A stretch of DNA of 64,000 nucleotides. Source: Candidatus Marsarchaeota archaeon (GTDB lineage Archaea; Micrarchaeota; Micrarchaeia; Micrarchaeales; Micrarchaeaceae). A program made the translations under genes and the position numbers. Of the stretch, positions 58,618 to 64,000 are shown piece after piece. Within the stretch, counting starts at the first letter, position 1, and each line of letters starts with the position of its first letter. The DNA lies in assembly GCA_023485295.1 (NCBI GenBank), contig JAMCZQ010000002.1:62001-126000 (forward strand), in the 5' to 3' direction. The notes under the pieces were generated by a model. That model was not told the DNA's origin and ran no database searches. It saw only the letters and a program-made list of their open reading frames with translations.

Positions 58618-61356
58618 TCAGCCGAAAGATATGCCAAACCTGCTTATTACTGGAAGCCCTTCTATATAAAGCTGTTTTACCTGGTACGGGCTAAGCGTCG
58701 AATTGTATATCTGCACGTTTGCGATAGAGCCGTTGAAATCCATTGTACCGTTTAAGCTGCCAATGCTCAAGTTATATGATGTGGGCACTGGCGCAGCCGC
58801 AAGTGTGCAACTTTCGTTGATGCCGTCGAGGTAGACTGTAGCTACGTTAGATTCCATGCTAAGTGCCACAAACGACCAGATGTTGGGCTTTGCATAAAGC
58901 CCTACAGAGCAGCTGTACTGCCCGCCCAATACGGAGATTTGGCCATTATTGCTTACTATGAGTGCGGTTGTGTTAAGCTTTCCGCTTCCCCATCCAGCTA
59001 TCGAGCCTTCGCCATATTTAGAATTCTGGTAAGAAGCTGGCCTTATCCAAGCTGCAATGGCTATTGGCGTCGAAGTCGGCATCCTTGGCTTGCGGTCTAT
59101 TATCGAATTTCCAACCCCGGAGAACCCTGCAACATTGAGCGTGCTATTTACGAATGCGTTTATGAATGCGATATTCTTAAAGTAAACGGAGTTTGAAGCA
59201 AGGGTGTAATTGTTTATGGCATAGTCATGCGGGCTACCGTCAAGCGGCCACCATCCCACAAGCCCTACATCGCTAAGCGGTCCGCCTGCGAGGCCCTCAT
59301 GGTACAGCTGCTCCACATAGGTCTGCGGCAGCGCAGTATTGTATACCTGAACGTCGCTTAGGCTGCCGTTGAATGTGCCCATGCCGCTTAGCAGGCCCCC
59401 TATATTCACCTGCTTTATCCATACCAAATCCGTGCCGTTTGCAGTGCTTTTGGCCACTACTTCGCCATTTACATAAAGCAGAATCGAATTATTTGCCGCA
59501 TTCCATACTCCTGTTACAAGGTATGGCTTGCCTGGGGTTATAACGCCGCCGGAAGGCGAAGGTGCCTCGCTGCCAGTGAGCGTATCAGCCACGTTGTTCC
59601 ATCTCGCGACAGCAGGCCCGTTCGCGCTTTCAACTCCTATGCCAAAGACCTGCTGTGACCTAGGTAACCCGGTCACAGCAGCTATATTCTGGGGGTAGCT
59701 GCCCTCTCCGGTATTGTTTATCCATGCCGAAATGCTTATGCTGTCGGTTTCGTTATTCGAAGTATTGTAATGCAAATAGCTTGACGATCCGTCAAATTCG
59801 CCGACCATCAAGTTCGTTACCGTCTCTTCATAAGGCAGCCATTTTCCGCTGGAAAAGTTGCCGTTATTATAATATCCGCTAAAGTCGTAAGCCTTCTTTC
59901 CATGCCCTAGCTCAAGCGGCCACCATCCCACAAGATTGCCAACAGTAGATGAATTTCCGTTGAAAAGATATGCAGTGCCATTCAAGTTGCTGACGGAACC
60001 GTTTGACATTGTAAACAATGTCACATTCCCATTCTGGTCGGTCCTTGCCGTCACGAAATCATGCATCCCGTTAGGCTGAAGGTATGAAGGTTCAACGCTG
60101 TCAAAGCCGCTGTTTGTCACGAAGCCTACGAGCGCTGACGGAGCGCTGCCCCCATTCGTATAGGATACATGGGCCTTTTCCTCGTTTACTTCAGCATAGC
60201 TTACGTTGTAGCTTATCCCGTTGTTTCCGTTTCCTACGAAGCTGTCTGGGCTACCGTCAAGCGGCCACCACCCATACAGGCTGTTCTGCGATATCGGGCT
60301 TGCGGCAACGCCAGCATAATAAAGCGATCTTATCTGGTTTGGCGAGAGTGGTTTGTCGTAAACCTGCAAGTTCGTTATGTCACCATATATTACATTTCCC
60401 GGGCCTATGTAGTCAGGCGCATATGTTCCGATATCTGGCGAGGCTATGAGGCCTGACGGATTGCGGTAGCTGAATCCGCAGCCCTCGGCCCCTGCATTTA
60501 TCGACAAATTAGCCTTGCTGCCGTTCACCACTTCAGTTACGAAGTACCATTTGTTTATGTTTGCAGGAACGCTGCAAGTTGAATTTGTCCCTGTGGCATT
60601 CTTGAGCACAAGCACGAAGGCGCCAGATGAGTAACTCGGATAAGCGTTTGGCACCGCCTTGAGCCCTATGTACGGCTGGTCCAATGCGTCGGTCCACCAT
60701 TCTGGAGCTCCGCTGGAAGAATTGAACCCTGCTATGTAAACCCAGCCTGAAATCGTCAGCGCGTCAATCGGCAGGGACTGCGTCGTATTGGTCGCTATGT
60801 AGCTGTTTTCCCCGTTGAATTTCGCTGCTTTGGTGGTGCCTTTGCTCTGAATATATAAGGAGTCTGGCACATACGCCACGCTAGGGGGCGCCTCGTCTAT
60901 GTATATGATGCCTCCAGAGTCCGTTATAGTAACAAAGCCTGTGTAAGTCGATATGTTGTATGTGTTTACGCCGTCTATGCTGCTGATAAGCGTGCCATTT
61001 ATTATGGGGTTCCTTATCGAGCTGTAAGCTATGGCTTCGGACTGCGTGACGCCTATAATGACATTGGCCTCTATAACCCCTGAAGTTGATATGAACAGTT
61101 TATATGGATTTGTGCTTGTCACAGGCGGCACCGGCACTGTCGCGGTATAGCCGTTCCCTGCTATCAGCGCCTGGTCCAGGTGTACTGCAATATCCTCGAC
61201 AGCAAGCTGCAAAGACTGGTATTCGTCCGAACTTAGACTTGCAGCCCTCTCATTTACAACAAGCGCAAATATAATGACGAATATAAGCAGCACTATGGAG
61301 TAGACTATTAAGAATTCAAGGGCTATCTGCCCTTTCCTGGAGCCTCCGAGCATCAT
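58618..61356 (-). CDS. Giant LamG-repeat pilin-like protein (912 aa)
   Basis: SRKGQIALEFLIVYSIVLLI is a textbook class III signal: cleavage after Gly9, Gln10 +1, Glu14 +5. A beta-rich domain spans about 45-170. Three LamG domains follow at about 175-345, 520-690 and 745-905 (ALTISGWVYIAG, SISISAWINNT, PIAIAAWIRPAS). Linkers GWWPLDGSPDSFVGNGNNG, GWWPLELGHGKKAYDFSG and GWWPLDGSPHDYA link them. It is the first gene of the LamG operon, so the cluster begins with a bona fide prepilin. Size is far above ordinary pilins. Confidence 0.85.
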   Translation of the reverse strand: MMLGGSRKGQIALEFLIVYSIVLLIFVIIFALVVNERAASLSSDEYQSLQLAVEDIAVHLDQALIAGNGYTATVPVPPVTSTNPYKLFISTSGVIEANVIIGVTQSEAIAYSSIRNPIINGTLISSIDGVNTYNISTYTGFVTITDSGGIIYIDEAPPSVAYVPDSLYIQSKGTTKAAKFNGENSYIATNTTQSLPIDALTISGWVYIAGFNSSSGAPEWWTDALDQPYIGLKAVPNAYPSYSSGAFVLVLKNATGTNSTCSVPANINKWYFVTEVVNGSKANLSINAGAEGCGFSYRNPSGLIASPDIGTYAPDYIGPGNVIYGDITNLQVYDKPLSPNQIRSLYYAGVAASPISQNSLYGWWPLDGSPDSFVGNGNNGISYNVSYAEVNEEKAHVSYTNGGSAPSALVGFVTNSGFDSVEPSYLQPNGMHDFVTARTDQNGNVTLFTMSNGSVSNLNGTAYLFNGNSSTVGNLVGWWPLELGHGKKAYDFSGYYNNGNFSSGKWLPYEETVTNLMVGEFDGSSSYLHYNTSNNETDSISISAWINNTGEGSYPQNIAAVTGLPRSQQVFGIGVESANGPAVARWNNVADTLTGSEAPSPSGGVITPGKPYLVTGVWNAANNSILLYVNGEVVAKSTANGTDLVWIKQVNIGGLLSGMGTFNGSLSDVQVYNTALPQTYVEQLYHEGLAGGPLSDVGLVGWWPLDGSPHDYAINNYTLASNSVYFKNIAFINAFVNSTLNVAGFSGVGNSIIDRKPRMPTSTPIAIAAWIRPASYQNSKYGEGSIAGWGSGKLNTTALIVSNNGQISVLGGQYSCSVGLYAKPNIWSFVALSMESNVATVYLDGINESCTLAAAPVPTSYNLSIGSLNGTMDFNGSIANVQIYNSTLSPYQVKQLYIEGLPVISRFGISFG

Positions 61357-61417
61357 ATCGATTAGTTATTAAGACAGCAATAAATAAATAGATAATTTAT
61401 GAAAAGCAGCGTAGCAT

Positions 61418-62005
61418 CTATGCACAGGAGCCCATGAGTGCGAGCAAAACAAAAAAAAGCAGCACTCCTTCATTCAGGAAAATAAGCGCCCCGATGAAAT
61501 TCTGCGCATTCAGGTAGCCATTCAGCGAGCTGAACATCACAGAGTAAAGCGTAAGGAAGCCAAGCAGCACAAGGACAAGCGATGCATAATTCATTGCGCC
61601 TTTGCACGTGCCGCGCCAGTTGTTGTGCGGCTTCTTGTATGCCAGCGCAAAAACAGCAAAGGCTATGAAAAGTATTGCAATACCTTCTGCTGCATTTTGC
61701 GTGATTACCAAGGTCTTTACAAATTCGAATGCCAGATCAGGGACGATCACGACGAGCTCAGCAAGCCCGCCAGCAAGAAAAAGCAGCATGCCGGCCCTTT
61801 TTAAGCTTCTGTCTGATGCCCTTTTGGATGCATGCGGCGATGCATCCTTGGCATACATCAACGAGAACGCTGCCACTCCTGCAAGTATGAGCAGGATTCC
61901 CACTGCAACTGCAAAAGAGGTGTAGTAGAACAGCGCATTGGCCGCATTGAATGCTGCGCATGCCAGCATGAAAGCCACAATGCCTATGAATGCGCTTCTT
62001 CGCAT
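61418..62005 (-). CDS. Membrane protein with about six helices (195 aa)
   Basis: This very hydrophobic protein has helices near 5-25, 29-50, 70-90, 100-122, 140-160 and 168-190. A basic cytosolic loop (SKRASDRSLKR) lies between helices 2 and 3. No signature motif or family recognised. It is 61 bases upstream of the LamG operon on the same strand and may be co-transcribed, but the gap is larger than within the operon. Confidence 0.6.
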   Translation of the reverse strand: MRRSAFIGIVAFMLACAAFNAANALFYYTSFAVAVGILLILAGVAAFSLMYAKDASPHASKRASDRSLKRAGMLLFLAGGLAELVVIVPDLAFEFVKTLVITQNAAEGIAILFIAFAVFALAYKKPHNNWRGTCKGAMNYASLVLVLLGFLTLYSVMFSSLNGYLNAQNFIGALIFLNEGVLLFFVLLALMGSCA

Positions 62006-62076
62006 ACTAATATTTCATGCGTTATAAATAAAGCAATTTGCAAAATAAATTAAAATAAAATTAAAAAAGAAGGGCT

Positions 62077-62541
62077 TCAGTCTACCTTTATCCCCTTGCC
62101 CACTGCGCTTTCGGCCTTGTCAACCTGTATCATCAACGTGCCGTTGTCCATCTTTGCCTTTGCGCTGCTAGGCTTTATCTGCTCCGGAAGGGCAACATTC
62201 CTGTAATAGCCCACCGAGGCGCGCTCTTTTGAATAATAGCCGCCATTTTTCTCTTCCCTCTCGCTGCTCTTCTCGGCCTTTATTACTATGTTATTGTCCA
62301 ATACCTTCAGCTTGATATCCTTTTTATCCACTCCTGGCACGTCGATTTTTATTGTATATGAATCGCCGTTGTCTATTATGTCTGCGTCTGGCATCTTGTA
62401 TGGGCTTGCTATGTACTCTGTCAGCAGCCTGTACGGCATTTTTGTCAGATAGTCGAAAAGGCTGTCCATGTTTTCCAATGCGCTAGAAGGCCTGAAAAGG
62501 TCCAGGGCGTCCTTGCTTGCTTTTCTCCTCTTGTCCTCCAT
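62077..62541 (-). CDS. Small heat-shock protein (Hsp20/alpha-crystallin)
   Basis: This 154-residue chaperone holds unfolding proteins without ATP. Its alpha-crystallin domain (about 50-145) shows YTIKIDVPGVDKKDIKLKVL, NIVIKAEKSSERE, the phenylalanine-poor VGYYRNVALPEQI and the closing AKMDNGTLMIQVDK. An IxV-like motif (GIKVD) ends the protein. ATG 62541 is chosen over the GTG at 62550 because AGGTG then forms the ribosome-binding site. It is divergent from the winged-helix/GrpE/DnaK operon across 100 bases, so both sides likely share heat control. Confidence 0.92.
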   Translation of the reverse strand: MEDKRRKASKDALDLFRPSSALENMDSLFDYLTKMPYRLLTEYIASPYKMPDADIIDNGDSYTIKIDVPGVDKKDIKLKVLDNNIVIKAEKSSEREEKNGGYYSKERASVGYYRNVALPEQIKPSSAKAKMDNGTLMIQVDKAESAVGKGIKVD

Positions 62542-62576
62542 CTCAATCACCTGTCAAAATTTATTTGATATTTCAA

Positions 62577-62591
62577 CTAATATATGATTAG
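62577..62591. promoter_or_regulatory. Inverted repeat in the Hsp20/regulator divergent promoter
   Basis: CTAAT-ATATG-ATTAG has 5-bp perfect arms and lies on the likely TATA element of hsp20 (minus strand) between the two divergent genes. It is a candidate operator for the winged-helix protein encoded next to it. Confidence 0.4.
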
Positions 62592-62598
62592 ATAGAAA

Positions 62599-62609
62599 AA
62601 TATTTATAT
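62599..62609 (+). promoter_or_regulatory. TATA box of the regulator-grpE-dnaK operon
   Basis: The sequence aaatatttata is centred about 38 bases before ATG 62642, giving a leader of roughly 10 bases. Confidence 0.55.
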
Positions 62610-62641
62610 CTTTTGTTGCAATAATATATACTGCGATTCAT

Positions 62642-63082
62642 ATGCACATTGTTATACGCAGTGTTGAAAAGAGGCGAAGCACAAACCCAGCGGAATTTGT
62701 GCGCTGGATGTGCGAGGTTTTTGACCTTGCCAACACTGACGATAACGGCAAGGCCATAGAGCAAGAGATACTAGAAAAGCTTATAATTGCATCAAGGCTT
62801 AATACAGGTATTTCAAGCTCTGAAATAAAGCCCAGCAGCAACGTGGCGCGCAGCACAATCATATACCATTTGAACAGGCTGATTGATACTGGCCTGGTGG
62901 TAAAGCGCGGCAGGAAATACTACCTCAGGGGCGCAGACATGACATCTGCAATAAAAGAGGTAGAATATGATATAGAAAGGGAAATGTCCAGCCTGCTGGA
63001 TGCGGCTTCAGAATTCGACAGCATTTTGTCGGAGCAGATGGATCATATTAAAAACAGGTACGAAACCAAAAGCAGGAGGTGA
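62642..63082 (+). CDS. Winged-helix regulator heading the grpE-dnaK operon
   Basis: This 146-residue protein has a winged HTH (about 42-100): EILEKLIIASRLNTGISSSEI, the recognition helix NVARSTIIYHLNRLIDTGLV and wing KRGRKYYLRGADM. A C-terminal helix follows (about 105-140) suited to dimerisation. It resembles ArsR/MarR-like archaeal regulators. Position before grpE and opposite hsp20 suggests it controls heat-shock genes, as Phr does in Pyrococcus, though it is not obviously a Phr orthologue. The ATG is 62642, with a TATA box about 38 bases upstream. Confidence 0.75.
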   Translation: MHIVIRSVEKRRSTNPAEFVRWMCEVFDLANTDDNGKAIEQEILEKLIIASRLNTGISSSEIKPSSNVARSTIIYHLNRLIDTGLVVKRGRKYYLRGADMTSAIKEVEYDIEREMSSLLDAASEFDSILSEQMDHIKNRYETKSRR

Positions 63083-63090
63083 AGCTTCAA

Positions 63091-63717
63091 ATGGGGAATA
63101 ACGAATCTCAAGGGCAGAATACTGGTGCTGTACCAGAAGCAAACGGCAGCAGCAAGGCTGTCAAAAACGGCGCGAAAACTGCTCAGGAAGAGAATACCGA
63201 TGAAACTGCAAAAAAGGAGTATGAAGACATGAAAGACAGGTTCATGCGCCTAGCAGCAGAGTTCGACAATTACAAGAAACGGGTGACAGCCGAGCTGGCT
63301 AAATCGAAGAGCATAGGAAAGGCGGAAATAATGAAAAAGCTGCTGCCGGTGCTTGACGAGTTCGAGCTTGCAATACTGTCTGCGCAGGAAACCAAGGATG
63401 AAGGATTCGCGAAAGGCGTAAAAATGGTATACACCAACATGCTCTCGGTTCTAAGGGCCGAAGGGCTTAGGGAAATTGACGCATCGGGAAAATATAACCC
63501 ATACGAGCATGAGATTATACTGACGCGCGAAAGCGACGAAGCTCCAGGCAGGGTCATAGAAGTGGTTAAAAAAGGTTATAAATTCGAGGATATAATGATA
63601 AGGCCCGCTTCAGTCATAATATCAGCTGAAAGAAGTACCGGTGCAACAGCAGACGAAAATAAAGCCCCAGGCAAGAATGATGAAGCCCAAGGAGGGGAGA
63701 GCAGCACAAAAAAATAG
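63091..63717 (+). CDS. grpE: GrpE nucleotide exchange factor
   Basis: GrpE releases ADP from DnaK. The 208-residue protein has a low-complexity start, a long helix and the family core YEDMKDRFMRLAAEFDNYKK, LLPVLDEFELAIL, FAKGVKMVYTNMLSVL, EGLREIDASGKYNPYEHEII and YKFEDIMIRPASVIIS. GGAGGTGA lies 9 bases before ATG 63091; the frame extends to 63079, but that start would overlap the ribosome-binding site. It is 8 bases after the regulator stop and 36 bases before dnaK. Confidence 0.95.
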   Translation: MGNNESQGQNTGAVPEANGSSKAVKNGAKTAQEENTDETAKKEYEDMKDRFMRLAAEFDNYKKRVTAELAKSKSIGKAEIMKKLLPVLDEFELAILSAQETKDEGFAKGVKMVYTNMLSVLRAEGLREIDASGKYNPYEHEIILTRESDEAPGRVIEVVKKGYKFEDIMIRPASVIISAERSTGATADENKAPGKNDEAQGGESSTKK

Positions 63718-63753
63718 TGCGCATGATGATCGATGTATAATGCAGGTGATAAA

Positions 63754-64000
63754 ATGAGTAAAATAATAGGAATAGATCTTGGAACATCAAATTCGGCAGC
63801 GGCAGTGCTCGAAGGCGGCCGGCCAGTAATAATACCGAGCAGCGAAGGCGCCTCGCTATACGGCAAGGCCTTTCCAAGCTACGTGGCGTTTACGAAAGAC
63901 GGCCAGCACCTTGTGGGAGAGCCGGCGCGCAGGCAGGCCGTTGCGAATCCAGACGGCACAGTTACCGCTTTCAAAAGAAAGATGGGATCGGATTACATCT
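63754..64000 (+). CDS. dnaK: Chaperone DnaK (Hsp70), N-terminal part, truncated by window end
   Basis: Eighty-two residues are visible, opening with [20 protein letters not shown]. This is the phosphate-1 motif of the Hsp70 ATPase domain (GIDLGTSNS), followed by [21 protein letters not shown] and FKRKMG. GGTGAT sits 3 bases before ATG 63754. With GrpE just upstream it forms a bacterial-type Hsp70 pair, common in archaea by ancient transfer. The J-domain protein at 2814 may be its co-chaperone, although no dnaJ is next to it here. Confidence 0.95.
   Translation, partial: MSKIIGIDLGTSNSAAAVLEGGRPVIIPSSEGASLYGKAFPSYVAFTKDGQHLVGEPARRQAVANPDGTVTAFKRKMGSDYI

Overview
The window is archaeal chromosome. 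The evidence is class III (type IV pilin-like) signal peptides, an archaeal class I CCA-adding enzyme, archaeal Trm1, DUF357, a Fap7/AK6-type kinase, an ATP-dependent DNA ligase, TATA boxes placed about 25 bases before many start codons (leaderless genes), and tRNA genes with introns. Introns outside the anticodon loop, short intergenic gaps, very large surface proteins and the N-terminal pilin style suggest a DPANN archaeon of the Micrarchaeota/ARMAN kind. That placement is inference from style, not a database match. || Layout. 1-19.9 kb is housekeeping: the end of a 3-hydroxyacyl-CoA dehydrogenase, tRNA maturation and modification (cca, trm1), a J-domain protein, a TPR-AAA ATPase, RNase HI, AMMECR1 and MEMO proteins, thioredoxin reductase, a peroxiredoxin, DinB, a Nudix enzyme, a HisC-like aminotransferase, and tRNAs Ala, Leu, His and Ile. 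19.97-21.28 kb is a small AT-rich island that ends exactly at the 3' end of a tRNA-Thr gene and is bounded by an 11-bp direct repeat, like a remnant integrated element. 21.5-26.7 kb holds a parallel beta-helix surface protein, DNA ligase and a winged-helix regulator. 26.8-33.1 kb is a type IV pilus-like operon: ATPase, two membrane proteins and seven small pilin-like proteins. 33.1-35.2 kb holds a GalT-like enzyme, tRNA-Thr and KsgA. 35.2-44.2 kb holds a 2041-residue cell-surface protein and a 938-residue membrane/coiled-coil partner with 141-bp tandem repeats. 44.3-46.2 kb is a three-gene RCK (TrkA-N) operon with two pore-like subunits whose selectivity filters look degenerate. 46.4-47.2 kb has tRNA-Gln and a site-2 protease. 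47.3-61.4 kb is a second secretion module facing a convergent operon of four pilin-headed proteins, three of them giant and carrying LamG repeats. 62-64 kb is a heat-shock cluster: Hsp20, divergent from a winged-helix regulator, GrpE and DnaK. || How it fits together. Much of the window serves the cell surface. Two separate ATPase plus membrane-platform modules sit beside matching sets of class III signal-peptide substrates, one short and one very long and LamG-bearing. Together with the DUF2341 pilin, the beta-helix protein and the giant glycine-rich protein they describe an organism investing heavily in extracellular filaments and adhesive coats. The most notable observations are the LamG filament system, the tRNA-Thr-flanked island, tRNA introns in the D-loop and T-loop, and the split RCK operon with altered pores. 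No rRNA, CRISPR array or transposase was seen, and no stretch longer than 300 bases lacks a gene.
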